In this document: positions 32,618 to 41,151 of the stretch, piece after piece
Layout of the letters: each line of letters begins with the position of its first letter
Numbering within the stretch: position 1 is the stretch's first letter
DNA from: Acidobacteriota bacterium
Lineage (GTDB): Bacteria > Acidobacteriota > Thermoanaerobaculia > UBA5066
Reading direction: 5' to 3'
NCBI GenBank assembly: GCA_016716715.1
Contig: JADJVE010000003.1
Coordinates: 434,001-498,000, forward strand
DNA length: 64,000 bases
Notes under the pieces: model-generated
Told to the model about the DNA's origin: nothing
What the model saw: only the letters and a program-made list of their open reading frames with translations
Databases searched by the model: none
Made by a program: the position numbers and the translations under genes

Positions 32618-33478
32618 ATGGACCAGTTGAAAGCCGGGACACGCATGCAACGGATGGGCTACGTCAAGCCCGGGAGCGTTCCGGAGCCCGAACGACTCGT
32701 GCTCCTCGAGTACGTGTCGGACGCGCGGGTGGCGGTCGTCACGCTGAACCGGCCGCACGCCGACAACGCGATCACGACGGAGCTGGCGGCGAGCCTGATC
32801 GACGTTCTCGAGACGATCGCCGCGCGGCCCTCCGTGCGATGCGCCGTCCTCACCGGTGCGGGCGACCGAGCGTTCTCCGTCGGCGGCGACCTGTACCAGC
32901 GCAAGGAGATGACGAAGGAGCAATGGCTGCGCCAGCGCCAGGTCTTCGACCGGGTCCTCTATACCCTTCGCGAGCTGCGCAGGCCCGTGATCGCGGCGGT
33001 GAACGGGATGGCCTACGGCGGCGGCTGCGAGATGGCGATCAGCGCGGACTTCATCATCGCCTCCGACGAGGCCTCGTTCGGCCAGCCGGAAGCGATCGTC
33101 GGCCTTTCGGCGGGCGGCGGCGCTCCCGTCTTCCTGCCCCGGGCGCTTCCGCCGGGCATGGCCCTGCAGATGCTGATGACCGGCGACCCCATCACGGCGC
33201 GCGAGGCGCACCGGCTCGGCCTCGTCAACGAGATCCACCCGCGGGCCGGCCTTCTGACGGCCGTGTTGCGCGTCGCGGAGAAGATCGCGAGCAACTCACC
33301 GACGGCGGTTCAGGCGGTCAAGCGGGCCGTGCGCATGAGCCAGGGCGAGACCTCCGAGCAGGCGGCCTCGATCATGATGGAAGCGCACTGGCGCTCCGTC
33401 GTCCATCCAGACCGCATCGAGGGCATCCGTGCATTCACCGAGGGCCGGGAGGCGGCTTTCCCGGACCCGGACTTCTGA
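32618..33478 (+). CDS. Enoyl-CoA hydratase/isomerase (crotonase) family enzyme
   Basis: 286 residues. ATG 32618 follows GAGGAG. The crotonase fold shows AVVTLNRPHADNAIT, the oxyanion-hole loop in AFSVGGDL, and GMAYGGGCEMAISADFIIAS (first catalytic Glu position) plus SFGQPEAIVGLSAGGG (second Glu position). Both acidic residues are kept, consistent with a hydratase. It would hydrate or isomerise an enoyl-CoA in fatty-acid or aromatic catabolism. The neighbouring DszB-like gene hints at breakdown of an aromatic or alkyl sulfinate, but the hairpin at 32571 separates the two. Confidence 0.88.
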   Translation: MDQLKAGTRMQRMGYVKPGSVPEPERLVLLEYVSDARVAVVTLNRPHADNAITTELAASLIDVLETIAARPSVRCAVLTGAGDRAFSVGGDLYQRKEMTKEQWLRQRQVFDRVLYTLRELRRPVIAAVNGMAYGGGCEMAISADFIIASDEASFGQPEAIVGLSAGGGAPVFLPRALPPGMALQMLMTGDPITAREAHRLGLVNEIHPRAGLLTAVLRVAEKIASNSPTAVQAVKRAVRMSQGETSEQAASIMMEAHWRSVVHPDRIEGIRAFTEGREAAFPDPDF

Positions 33479-33508
33479 CCTGTCGAGCCAAACTACTGGA
33501 GGAATCAA

Positions 33509-33940
33509 GTGTCCAAGAAACTATTCGCGACTATCGGCCTGAGCGCCCTGCTCCTCGTCGCAGCGGCGCCCGCGGCCGTTGCGGACGATCTGACCGGTTC
33601 GAACCGCTTCCTGTGCTCGGTCGTCACGATCTCGCGCTGTTACATCGACGGCTGCATGGACGACACCCCCGACGGGGCGCTCGTCCCGCAGTTCGTCAAC
33701 GTCGATCTCGGAGCGAAGCTCATCTCCACGACGCCGGCGAGCGGCCAGAACCGCACGACCCCGATCGAGTCCCTGCGGCGCGAGGGCGGCCTCATCGTCC
33801 TTCAGGGCCTCGAGAACGGCCGAGCCTTCAGCTTCGTCATTGCCGAGAAGACGGGCAGCGCGTCGGTGGCCATCGCCCGGGAGGATCTGGTCCTCGCCGT
33901 CTCCGCGATGTGTACGCCCATGCCGGCGGCCCAGAAGTAG
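33509..33940 (+). CDS. Small secreted protein of unknown function
   Basis: 143 residues from GTG 33509 (GGAGG six bases upstream). A clear signal peptide (KLFATIGLSALLLVAAAPAAVADD) is followed by a mature domain with two Cys pairs (CSVVTISRCYIDGC and MCTPM), possibly disulfide-bonded, and a beta-rich part (FVNVDLGAKLISTTP). The family is not recognised. It is followed 21 bp later by the glycine-zipper gene, probably in one operon. Confidence 0.7.
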   Translation: MSKKLFATIGLSALLLVAAAPAAVADDLTGSNRFLCSVVTISRCYIDGCMDDTPDGALVPQFVNVDLGAKLISTTPASGQNRTTPIESLRREGGLIVLQGLENGRAFSFVIAEKTGSASVAIAREDLVLAVSAMCTPMPAAQK

Positions 33941-33961
33941 AGCGGAAGGAAGCGTACGGCC

Positions 33962-34501
33962 ATGAAGAAGACCATTGCCGCCATCCTGTTCACGATCCTC
34001 GCGGGCGAGGGCCTCACCCTTCTCGCGCAGCAAAAGTCTCTTTCCTCCAGCCTCAACATCGCCGCCTTCCCGCAGGTCGGGCAGAACGCCCAACAGCAGT
34101 CCAAGGACGAGTCCGCCTGCTACGACTGGGCGGTGAAGAACACGGGGACCGACCCGTTCGAGCTCCAGAAACAGGCGCAGGCGCAGCAGCAACAGACCGC
34201 GCAAGCCACGGCGCAGGCGCAGGCGGCCGGCGAGGGCCAGGGCGTCAAGACTGCGGCGAAGGGCGCGGCAGGCGGCGCCCTCATCGGAGCCGTGGCTGGC
34301 GATACCGGGACGGGCGCCGCCGTTGGCGCCGCCGTCGGAGCCGTCGCGGGCCGCAGGAAGAAGAAGCAGGCCGAGGCGCAGGCGGAGCAGGTGCAGGCGC
34401 AGGGCGCGCAGGCGCAGCAGGCCACGGCGGCCCAGATGACCAGCTTCAAGAAGGCGTTCTGCGCCTGCATGGAAGGCAAGAAGTACATCGCGAAGTACTG
34501 A
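33962..34501 (+). CDS. Glycine-zipper-domain secreted protein
   Basis: 179 residues. Signal peptide (TIAAILFTILAGEGLTLLAQ). The middle is a Gln/Ala-rich low-complexity stretch, then a glycine zipper (about 98-128: AAKGAAGGALIGAVAGDTGTGAAVGAAVGAVAG). The region after it is again Gln/Ala-rich, ending in a Cys pair (CACMEGKKY). Glycine-zipper proteins insert in or associate with membranes. ACYDWAV near residue 54 is a segment often found at the start of such proteins. Confidence 0.75.
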   Translation: MKKTIAAILFTILAGEGLTLLAQQKSLSSSLNIAAFPQVGQNAQQQSKDESACYDWAVKNTGTDPFELQKQAQAQQQQTAQATAQAQAAGEGQGVKTAAKGAAGGALIGAVAGDTGTGAAVGAAVGAVAGRRKKKQAEAQAEQVQAQGAQAQQATAAQMTSFKKAFCACMEGKKYIAKY

Positions 34502-34560
34502 CAGGCTGAAGAGCGCCCGCCCTGGTGCCGGCTCAGCGAGAATGTGGGCAGGAGCACGCC

Positions 34561-35577
34561 ATGCAACTCGGAATGATCGGACTCGGGCGGATGGGGGCGA
34601 ACATGGTTCGCCGGCTGATCGGCGGCGGCCACGACTGCGTCGTCTTCGACAGGGCGCCGGAGCCGGTCGCCCACCTCGCGCAGGAGAAGGCCGTCGGCGC
34701 TTCCTCCCTCGCCGACTTCGTCGAGAAGCTCGCGAAGCCGCGCGCGATCTGGCTGATGGTCCCCGCGGCCGTCGTCGACAAGACGATCGCCGACCTTCTG
34801 CCCCTTCTCGAGAAGGGCGACGTCCTGATCGACGGCGGCAACTCGTACTACGTCGACGACATCCGCCGCGCGAAGGAGCTGGCGGCGAAGGGAATCCACT
34901 ACGTCGACGTCGGCACGAGCGGCGGCGTGTGGGGCCTCGAGCGCGGCTACTGCATGATGATCGGCGGCGAGACGGACGTCGTGCAGCGTCTCGACCCGAT
35001 CTTCAAGCGGCTGGCTCCCGGCAAGGGAGATATCCCGAGGACGCCGGGGCGCGAGAAGGCGAAGGGAACCGCGGAGGAGGGCTACCTCCACTGCGGGCCG
35101 AACGGCGCCGGCCATTTCGTCAAGATGGTCCACAACGGGATCGAGTACGGGCTCATGGCCGCCTACGCCGAAGGGCTCAACATCCTCAGGAACGCGAACG
35201 TGGGCAAGACGCGCCGGGAGGTCGACGCCGAGACGACGCCTCTCCGCGATCCCGCGCATTACCAGTACGACATGAACCTCGCGGACATCGCCGAAGTCTG
35301 GCGCCGCGGGAGCGTCGTTTCGTCCTGGCTGCTCGACCTGACGGCCATCGCGCTTCTCGAGTCGCCGGACCTCGAGAGCTTCTCGGGACGGGTCTCGGAC
35401 TCGGGCGAGGGGCGCTGGACGATCATGGCCGCGATCGACGAGGGCACGCCCGCCGAGGTCCTCACGGCCGCCCTCTACGAGCGCTTCAGCTCGCGCGGCG
35501 AGGCGGACTTCCAGAACAAGCTGCTCTCGGCGATGCGCTTCCAGTTCGGCGGACACCACGAGAAGCCCTCGAAGTGA
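34561..35577 (+). CDS. gnd: 6-phosphogluconate dehydrogenase (decarboxylating, GndA/YqeC type)
   Basis: 338 residues from ATG 34561 (GCAGGAGC upstream). NAD(P)-binding start MQLGMIGLGRMGANMVRRLI, then LIDGGNSYYVDD, VGTSGGVWGLERGYCMMIGG and the substrate-binding Lys/Asn block CGPNGAGHFVKMVHNGIEYG. This is the short NAD-preferring group. It oxidises 6-phosphogluconate to ribulose-5-phosphate and carbon dioxide. It is the only pentose-phosphate gene seen in the window. Confidence 0.93.
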   Translation: MQLGMIGLGRMGANMVRRLIGGGHDCVVFDRAPEPVAHLAQEKAVGASSLADFVEKLAKPRAIWLMVPAAVVDKTIADLLPLLEKGDVLIDGGNSYYVDDIRRAKELAAKGIHYVDVGTSGGVWGLERGYCMMIGGETDVVQRLDPIFKRLAPGKGDIPRTPGREKAKGTAEEGYLHCGPNGAGHFVKMVHNGIEYGLMAAYAEGLNILRNANVGKTRREVDAETTPLRDPAHYQYDMNLADIAEVWRRGSVVSSWLLDLTAIALLESPDLESFSGRVSDSGEGRWTIMAAIDEGTPAEVLTAALYERFSSRGEADFQNKLLSAMRFQFGGHHEKPSK

Positions 35578-35637
35578 GGCGACGGAGCGGACTTCTGTCT
35601 CCGTCTGGTTCCCGCGTTCCCGCTGTATCATGAAGAC

Positions 35638-35868
35638 GTGATCGAGGATCCCCTTCCGCTCAGGCAGGTCGGACGGCGCCGGGCCGCTCGTGCGGGCCTC
35701 GACAAGGCCTCCGGGCTCCTTCAGCTCGTGGTCGATCTGCGGGGCAACCGCCCCTTCCTGCCACGGGGCGTCCACCGGTTCCAGACCTTCGAGGAGAGCC
35801 AAGAATGGTCGATCCGGATGATGGCGCGGGCCTCGAGTCGCGTCCCCCCCTCCTCGAAGACCTCCTGA
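35638..35868 (+). CDS. Putative antitoxin partner of a nucleotidyltransferase toxin
   Basis: 76 residues, GTG start at 35638, with TATCAT just upstream as a possible -10. The centre LPRGVHRFQTFEESQEWSIRMM resembles the short PRG(V/L)YRFxSFEEAxEWM proteins that precede AbiEii-like nucleotidyltransferases. The last 15 residues look unstructured. Its 3' end overlaps the nucleotidyltransferase start by 64 bp, unusually long, so the downstream gene's start may really be nearer 35860. Confidence 0.55.
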   Translation: MIEDPLPLRQVGRRRAARAGLDKASGLLQLVVDLRGNRPFLPRGVHRFQTFEESQEWSIRMMARASSRVPPSSKTS

Positions 35869-36311
35869 CGATCTGCCGCGCGCTGAACGAGCGGGGTGCA
35901 CGGTATGTCGTCGTGGGCGGCATGGCCGTCATTCACGCCGGGTTCGTCCGCGCCACGGAAGACATCGACCTCCTCGTCGACGACTCGCCGGAGAATTTCG
36001 AACGGATCCAGGATGCGCTGTCGGTCCTCCCGGACAAGGCCGTGCGAGAGGTGCGGCCGACGGATCTGAACCGGTACGTCGTCGTCCGAGTTGCGGACGA
36101 GGTCGTCGTAGACCTGATGAAAAGCGCCTGCGGCGTGGACTACGCGGAGGCGATCGAGGGGGTCGAACCGGCGGTCATCCAGGGCGTCGAGGTGCCGTTC
36201 GCATCCCCGGCGCTCCTCCTGAAACTGAAGCAGACCGTCAGGGAGAAGGACGCCCTGGATCGGCAATTTCTCGAGCTGCTCATTGCGCAGAAGTCCGGCT
36301 CGACGCAGTGA
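35805..36311 (+). CDS. Nucleotidyltransferase-fold protein (AbiEii/MNT-like toxin)
   Basis: 168 residues. LNERGARYVVVGGMAVIHAGFVRATEDIDLLVD holds the nucleotidyltransferase pattern (GG...RxTxDxD) with both Asp ligands. EVRPTDLNRYVVVRVADEVVVDLM follows, and ALLLKLKQTVREKDALDRQFL matches the final helix. Its partner is the small gene overlapping upstream. The pair could be a toxin-antitoxin or abortive-infection module, the second nucleotidyltransferase pair in the window. A downstream in-frame start would shorten the overlap. Confidence 0.75.
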   Translation: MVDPDDGAGLESRPPLLEDLLTICRALNERGARYVVVGGMAVIHAGFVRATEDIDLLVDDSPENFERIQDALSVLPDKAVREVRPTDLNRYVVVRVADEVVVDLMKSACGVDYAEAIEGVEPAVIQGVEVPFASPALLLKLKQTVREKDALDRQFLELLIAQKSGSTQ

Positions 36312-36338
36312 CGAAGGAGTCGGGGTGCCTGGTGGTCG

Positions 36339-37265
36339 TCAGGGCTCCTCGACCGGCCTCCACGTCTTGTCCGGGTTGTAGCGGTCCATCGCCTCGAACT
36401 GCTCGAGCGTCTTCGGCCCGAGGTCCTTCTCGTAGACGACGCCGGTGTGACTCACGATGAACGTCTTCACGCCGGTCACGCGGTAGTCGGCCGGCGCCGC
36501 GGCGAGGGCGAAGCCGCCGATCATCGCGCCTTCCACGACGAAGTCCATCTCCCCGAGCGGCGCCGCCGGGCCCTGGCCCTTCAGCACCTTGAAGTAGTAG
36601 CCGTGCAGCGGCTCGGACTTCTTCGAATAGCCCGCGGCGATCGCCTGGGCGATCGTGTCTCCGAGGGGTCCGGCCGGCGTCCCGTCGGGCCCGCGCCACG
36701 CGAGGCCGTCCTGCTTCCCGGGGGTGCTGATGATCTTCTGCGCGTACTGGTTCACGCGGGAGTCGTCGTGCTTTTCGACCGCGTAGGCGTGCTGCGCCGT
36801 GACGAAATCGCGGCAGACCTCGATGGCGTCCAGCTCGTTTCTCCCGATGCGGCGGTAGAGGATCTCCTGCCGGCCCGCCTTCGTGTCGAAGAGCCACTGG
36901 CCGCCCTTCCGGACGATCGGGATCGGCGCCGGCCAGCCCTCGTCCCCGACGACGAGCGTCGCGCGGCCCGCGTTCTTCGGGTCGGTCACCACGGAGTGCT
37001 TCTCGAGAGCCCTCCTCGCGAACGCCGCGGCCGCGTTCCGGTCCTGGACGGGGTCCTTCGAGACGACGAGGTCGACGCCGTCCGGCCCTAGGATTTCGGT
37101 GAGGGCCGGAACGTCGAATCGCGCGGCCGCGGAGATCAGCGCGTCTGCGGCGGCGTTCGGGGAGGAGAAACTCTTCTGCTTCGGAGCGGCCGCTGGCGCG
37201 GCCGCCGAAAGATTGCCTTCGAAGGAAAGAAGCAGGGGGAGAGCGAGGAGCAGGCTCGTCTTCAT
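36339..37265 (-). CDS. DUF2950 secreted protein
   Basis: 308 residues. ATG at 37265 followed by a signal peptide (MKTSLLLALPLLLSFEGNLS). FSSPNAAADALISAAARFDVPALTEILGPDGVDLV matches the DUF2950 start. Further family blocks are YAQKIISTPGKQDGLAW, PLHGYYFKVLKGQGPAAPLG and GGFALAAAPADYRVTGVKTFIVSHTGVVYEKDLGPKT. The function is unknown. It lies 14 bp downstream of the DUF3300 gene, the typical DUF3300-DUF2950 pairing. Confidence 0.88.
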   Translation of the reverse strand: MKTSLLLALPLLLSFEGNLSAAAPAAAPKQKSFSSPNAAADALISAAARFDVPALTEILGPDGVDLVVSKDPVQDRNAAAAFARRALEKHSVVTDPKNAGRATLVVGDEGWPAPIPIVRKGGQWLFDTKAGRQEILYRRIGRNELDAIEVCRDFVTAQHAYAVEKHDDSRVNQYAQKIISTPGKQDGLAWRGPDGTPAGPLGDTIAQAIAAGYSKKSEPLHGYYFKVLKGQGPAAPLGEMDFVVEGAMIGGFALAAAPADYRVTGVKTFIVSHTGVVYEKDLGPKTLEQFEAMDRYNPDKTWRPVEEP

Positions 37266-37279
37266 CTTCGTCTCTCCTC

Positions 37280-38554
37280 TCACCGGCGTCCTCCGCGTCC
37301 GCCGCCGCCGCCGCCGCGCGATCCGCCGCCCCCGCTCATGCTCGAAGAGCCGCGGGAGCTGCTCGCCTTCGCGCTGCTGCCGCTGAAACCGCCCGATCCG
37401 CCGCTCATGGCGCTGGGGCTTCCACCGCCCCCTCCACCGCCTCGGCTCGCCGAGCTGGTGCTGGGGCTCGCGCCGCCGCCGCCACCTCCGCCACGGCTCG
37501 ACGTGCTCGCGCTGGGGCTCGCGCCCCCGCCTCCTCCGCTGCGATTCGCGGTGCTCGCGCTGGGGCTCGTGCCCCCGCCTCCTCCGCTGCGATTCGCGGA
37601 GTTGGCGCTCGCGCCGGCGCTCTGCTGGCGTCCGGCCGCGCCGCCCTTCGTCGATCCGCCGTACTTGTTCGCCGAGGCGCTGCTCGAGTACGGCGCGCCG
37701 CCGCGGTGCGCGGAGTTGTGCTGCACGTTTCCGGCCTGAACGTTCGTATTCTTGTTGTAGTTGTTGTTCACGTTGACGTTCACGGTGTTGTTGGAGCCCC
37801 CCCAACCGCAGCCGCAGCACGAGCCGCCCCAGACGGCCGCGCCGATCATGACGCCGGCCGTGAACGTCATGAACGCCGCGCCCGGAGGAGGAGGCGGCGG
37901 GTAGTAGATCGGCGGGTAGGGGTAGACCGGCGGCGGATAGACGACCGTCGGGCTGTAGACCGGGACGTAGATGACCTCGGGGTTCGCGGACTGGACGACG
38001 ATGACCGTCTGCGTCTCGACAACCTTGGTTTCGACCTTCTGCTGCTCGTTTGTCTTCAGCGCGCCCTTCTCCTGGGCCTTCTTCCGCATGCGCTGGACGG
38101 CGTTCATGACGTCCTTTTGCTGGTCGAGGAACGCGTTCCCGAGGTCCGTCGTCCACTGGATGTCGTCGCAGAGCCTCTTGACGACGTCGGGCAACGGCGC
38201 CATCGACTGGATCGAGGGGTCCCAGGGCTGCTTGCCAACGGCGTCGGCGAGAGCCTTGTCCTTCAGGCCCTTGTTCTTCGCGAGCCACTGCTGGAGCTGC
38301 ATGAGCTCGAGCGGGTAGGTGGCCGCGACGAGCGTCTGGGCGAGCAGGTCGTCCGGGTAGAGGGCGACCGGGGCCACCAGCGAATCGAGCTGGTCCGGGG
38401 TGAGCAACACCGGGGCCGGTTCGGCTGCCGCCGGTGACGCCGCCTGCGCGAGGAGCGCGCCCTCGCCGGGGACGAGGAGCGCGGCGCAGAGGAGCGCAAG
38501 AAGAGCGCGGGAGGGTCGGTCGGGACGGCGGGGGCTGGAGGATGTCTGAGTCAT
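37280..38554 (-). CDS. DUF3300 secreted protein with Gly/Ser-rich repeat tail
   Basis: 424 residues from ATG 38554 (GGGAGAGG upstream). The signal peptide runs to about AQAASPA. The DUF3300 domain (about 45-240) has LDSLVAPVALYPDDLLAQTLVAATYPLELMQL, LCDDIQWTTDLGNAFLDQQKDVMNAVQRMR and the YVPVYSPTVVYPPP segment. A short hydrophobic piece and an Asn-rich stretch follow. The last about 130 residues are Gly/Ser-rich repeats (RSGGGGGASPSAST types). It pairs with DUF2950 just downstream. The repeat tail may bind surfaces or other envelope proteins. Confidence 0.88.
   Translation of the reverse strand: MTQTSSSPRRPDRPSRALLALLCAALLVPGEGALLAQAASPAAAEPAPVLLTPDQLDSLVAPVALYPDDLLAQTLVAATYPLELMQLQQWLAKNKGLKDKALADAVGKQPWDPSIQSMAPLPDVVKRLCDDIQWTTDLGNAFLDQQKDVMNAVQRMRKKAQEKGALKTNEQQKVETKVVETQTVIVVQSANPEVIYVPVYSPTVVYPPPVYPYPPIYYPPPPPPGAAFMTFTAGVMIGAAVWGGSCCGCGWGGSNNTVNVNVNNNYNKNTNVQAGNVQHNSAHRGGAPYSSSASANKYGGSTKGGAAGRQQSAGASANSANRSGGGGGTSPSASTANRSGGGGGASPSASTSSRGGGGGGGASPSTSSASRGGGGGGGSPSAMSGGSGGFSGSSAKASSSRGSSSMSGGGGSRGGGGGGRGGRR
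37397..37615 (-). repeat. Coding minisatellite in the DUF3300 gene (Gly/Ser repeats)
   Basis: Imperfect tandem units of about 51-57 bp encode a variable RxxGGGGGxSPS type motif. Two adjacent copies near 37515-37610 are almost identical (CCCCCGCCTCCTCCGCTGCG and flanks). Such tracts can change length by slippage. Confidence 0.7.
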
Positions 38555-38615
38555 GGCCTCTCCCATTCCCCCGCATCCTAATCCCGTCGTTCGCGGTGAC
38601 GTTAGACTTCTCGTC

Positions 38616-39308
38616 GTGAGAAACGTTCTCGAAGGCCTGACGCTGTTCCAGCGGATCGCCTACCCGCGGCACAAGGAGCTCTTCGAGCGCCTCGCGAAGA
38701 ACCAGACACCGCAGGCCGTGTTCATCGCGTGCTCGGACTCGCGTGTCGTGCCGAACCTGATGCTCCAGGCCGAGCCCGGCGATCTCTTCATCATCCGCAA
38801 CGCGGGCAACATCGTCCCGCCCGCGGGCTCGGCCTACGGCGGGACGACGGCGTCGCTCGAGTACGCGCTCGTCGCCCTCGGCATCCGCGACGTGATCCTC
38901 TGCGGCCACTCGAACTGCGGTGCGATGCGTGGCGTCCTCCACCCGGAGGCGCTCGACGCCATGCCCGCGGTCAAGCAGTGGGTCTCGTACGCGGACCTCG
39001 CGCGGCGCGCCGCCCTCGAGGCGCACCCGGGCGCGTCGGACGAGGAGATGCTCGAGTACGTCGTCGACTACAACGTGATCGCGCAGGTCCGCAACCTCCT
39101 CACGTTCCCGTTCGTGCGCCCGCTCGTCGAAAAGGGCGAGCTCGAGATCTACGGGTGGGTCTACGACATCGGAACCGGCCGCGTGAAGGGCCTCGACGCG
39201 ACGGGGCGGCGGTTCGTGCCGCTCGGGGCCGGCGAGATGGGCTCGCCCAACGAACGGCACGTCCTCGCGTCCGTCGAGAGCGACGAGGAGTTCTGGGAGA
39301 AGCTCTAG
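38616..39308 (+). CDS. Beta-carbonic anhydrase
   Basis: 230 residues from GTG 38616; an ATG at 38553 in frame would add 21 residues. Zinc-ligand motifs are ACSDSR (Cys39, Asp41) and CGHSNCGAM (His98, Cys101). The dimer-interface segment GDLFIIRNAGNIVPP is present. It interconverts carbon dioxide and bicarbonate in the cytoplasm. This could feed the bicarbonate-using PEP carboxylase encoded near the other end of the window. It is divergent from the DUF3300 gene; the promoter probably lies in the 61-bp gap. Confidence 0.92.
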   Translation: MRNVLEGLTLFQRIAYPRHKELFERLAKNQTPQAVFIACSDSRVVPNLMLQAEPGDLFIIRNAGNIVPPAGSAYGGTTASLEYALVALGIRDVILCGHSNCGAMRGVLHPEALDAMPAVKQWVSYADLARRAALEAHPGASDEEMLEYVVDYNVIAQVRNLLTFPFVRPLVEKGELEIYGWVYDIGTGRVKGLDATGRRFVPLGAGEMGSPNERHVLASVESDEEFWEKL

Positions 39309-39312
39309 GAGC

Positions 39313-40020
39313 TCAGTCCGGCTTTTCGTCGGCGGCCGACGCGGCTGCGCAACGGGCCGCCACGGCGGCGGCGCGGGTGGCGAGATGGCGGTCCAGCTCC
39401 GAGACGCCCGGGCGCTGCGCCGCGCGCCCGGCCTCGTCCGCAAGAGCCCGCGCCTCGGCGCAGCGAGCCAGCCGGTTCTCGACGAACGCGGCGTTCGCGA
39501 GGTGCCCGGGCCGCCCGTCCAGCATGAACGCGGCGCGGTAGAACGCGACGGCGGCGGCCGGCTTTTCGCCGGCGGCGCGATCGCTCGCGAGATCGGACAG
39601 CGGCCCCGCCCCGCCGCCCGTCAGCGCCACGGCGGCGAGAGGACTCCTCCGGGAGAGGACAGGCATGACCCTCGGACGGCCCACCTCGACCGCGACGAGG
39701 ACGAGGAGAGCCGCGCCCAATGAGGCAGCCCGGCGGGCGATGCTCTCGGGCGGCGTCGGGGGAGCCCGCCTTCTCCCGAGTCCGTAGCCCGCGAATGCGG
39801 CCGTGCCTCCGAGGAAGCCGGCCACGCCCGGCCCGACGAGCGAGAGGGGCCCGGCGAGGTGCGCGACCAGCGCGCCGGCGACGGACGAGACCATCACGGC
39901 CGCGAAACGCGTGCGCTTGCGCGCGAGCCACCCCGCAAGAAAGGCGAAGGGGAGCACGAGGAGGGGGAGGAGCGGCAGCCAGAAGGGCAGAAACGTCCGG
40001 GCCGCCGCGATCGGATCCAC
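39313..40020 (-). CDS. Inner-membrane protein with TPR-like C-terminus
   Basis: 235 residues. Three or four hydrophobic helices lie at about 8-32, 38-62, 64-88 and 100-118. The C-terminal part (about 140-235) is Ala/Arg-rich and helical, with AVAFYRAAFMLDGRPGHLANAAFVENRLARCAEA, a TPR-like pattern. No family recognised. It is convergent with the beta-carbonic anhydrase gene (4-bp gap). Confidence 0.55.
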   Translation of the reverse strand: MDPIAAARTFLPFWLPLLPLLVLPFAFLAGWLARKRTRFAAVMVSSVAGALVAHLAGPLSLVGPGVAGFLGGTAAFAGYGLGRRRAPPTPPESIARRAASLGAALLVLVAVEVGRPRVMPVLSRRSPLAAVALTGGGAGPLSDLASDRAAGEKPAAAVAFYRAAFMLDGRPGHLANAAFVENRLARCAEARALADEAGRAAQRPGVSELDRHLATRAAAVAARCAAASAADEKPD

Positions 40021-40126
40021 GCGCCGAGGTTAGCGCGGTCGGCCAATGGTCCGATTGCGATCGATCGAAGGAATGAACTTGCCGCCGCCGCCGCGGGCGC
40101 CGTTTTCCGGATACGATCCGGGCGCC

Positions 40127-41059
40127 ATGAAAGACCTGCAAATCCGTCTCGTGAGGCTGCTGGCGATGGGCCTATTTCTCACCGCCGCGTCCTCCGCCCG
40201 CGCCCAGGATCTCGAGCCGCGCGCCTACGCCCCCGCGCCGATGAACGCGAACTTCGTCATCACGAACTACTCGTACCAGTCGGGCGAGGTCCTCTTCGAC
40301 CCCTCGCTGCCCTTCTCCGACGTCCGCGCCTTCATCAACGGCGTCGTCGGAGGGTACGGGCACACGTTCAGCCTCTTCGGGCGGATCTCGTCCGTCGCCG
40401 TCGTGGTCCCGTACGTCTGGGCGTCGGTGGACGGCAACGTGGGAGAGACGTACCAGTCCATCACCCGCTCGGGCCTCGCGGACCTGCGCCTGCGCTTCGT
40501 CGTGAACCTCCTCGGCGGGCCGGCGCTCTCGATGAAGGAGTTCATGGCCCGCAAGCCCGAGCCGACGCTCGGATTCAGCGTCATCGTCGTCGCCCCGACG
40601 GGCCAGTACAGCAACGAGAAGCTCATCAACATCGGAACGAACCGCTGGGCGTTCCGTCCGGAGTTCGGCCTGTCTTACCCGGCGGGGCACTGGACGCTCG
40701 AGGCCTCGGCCGGCGTCTGGCTGTTCCTCGACAATACCCAGACCTACCCCGGCGAGAACGTCCGCTCGCAGGACCCGCTCTACACCTTGCAGGCCCACGT
40801 CGGGTACACGGTCCGGCCCGGCCTCTGGATCGCCGCCGACGCGACGTACTACGCGGGCGGGAAGACGTACACGAACGACATTCCCGGCGACACGCGCCAG
40901 GCGAACAGCCGGGCCGGCCTGACCGCTTCGGTCCCCGTCGCGAGGGGCCACTCGATCAAGGTGTCCGCCTCAACGGGCGTGGACGCCCGGGTCGGATCCC
41001 GTTTCGACTCGTACGGAATCGCCTACCAGTACCTCTGGCTCAGCCGCCCTGGGAAATGA
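40127..41059 (+). CDS. MetA-type (phenol-degradation) outer-membrane transporter-like protein
   Basis: 310 residues from ATG 40127. Signal peptide to about ASSARAQD. LEPRAYAPAPMNANFVITNYSYQSGEVLFDPSLPFSDV is typical of the Phenol_MetA_deg family, and later segments such as FSVIVVAPTGQYSNEKLINIGTNRWAFRPEFGLSYP fit. These barrels are associated with uptake of hydrophobic compounds, but the named pathway is only an annotation tradition. The gene is monocistronic by position. Confidence 0.78.
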   Translation: MKDLQIRLVRLLAMGLFLTAASSARAQDLEPRAYAPAPMNANFVITNYSYQSGEVLFDPSLPFSDVRAFINGVVGGYGHTFSLFGRISSVAVVVPYVWASVDGNVGETYQSITRSGLADLRLRFVVNLLGGPALSMKEFMARKPEPTLGFSVIVVAPTGQYSNEKLINIGTNRWAFRPEFGLSYPAGHWTLEASAGVWLFLDNTQTYPGENVRSQDPLYTLQAHVGYTVRPGLWIAADATYYAGGKTYTNDIPGDTRQANSRAGLTASVPVARGHSIKVSASTGVDARVGSRFDSYGIAYQYLWLSRPGK

Positions 41060-41151
41060 GCCTCAATGGCGGCGCGGATCGCACGCAGGGACTATCTTGA
41101 TAGAGTAGGCAGAACGTTCAAAGGGAACTGAAAATTGAAATGGAGTGCACG

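Noticed and set aside
37397..37615. Regular repeats like a CRISPR array
   Set aside because: The units are coding, Gly/Ser-rich and without unique spacers; no cas genes are present.
36339..39443. A 1034-codon minus-strand open frame
   Set aside because: Only its 3' 309 codons are real (DUF2950). The rest is antisense or out of frame to DUF3300 and carbonic anhydrase and is Arg-rich, typical of GC-rich shadow frames.
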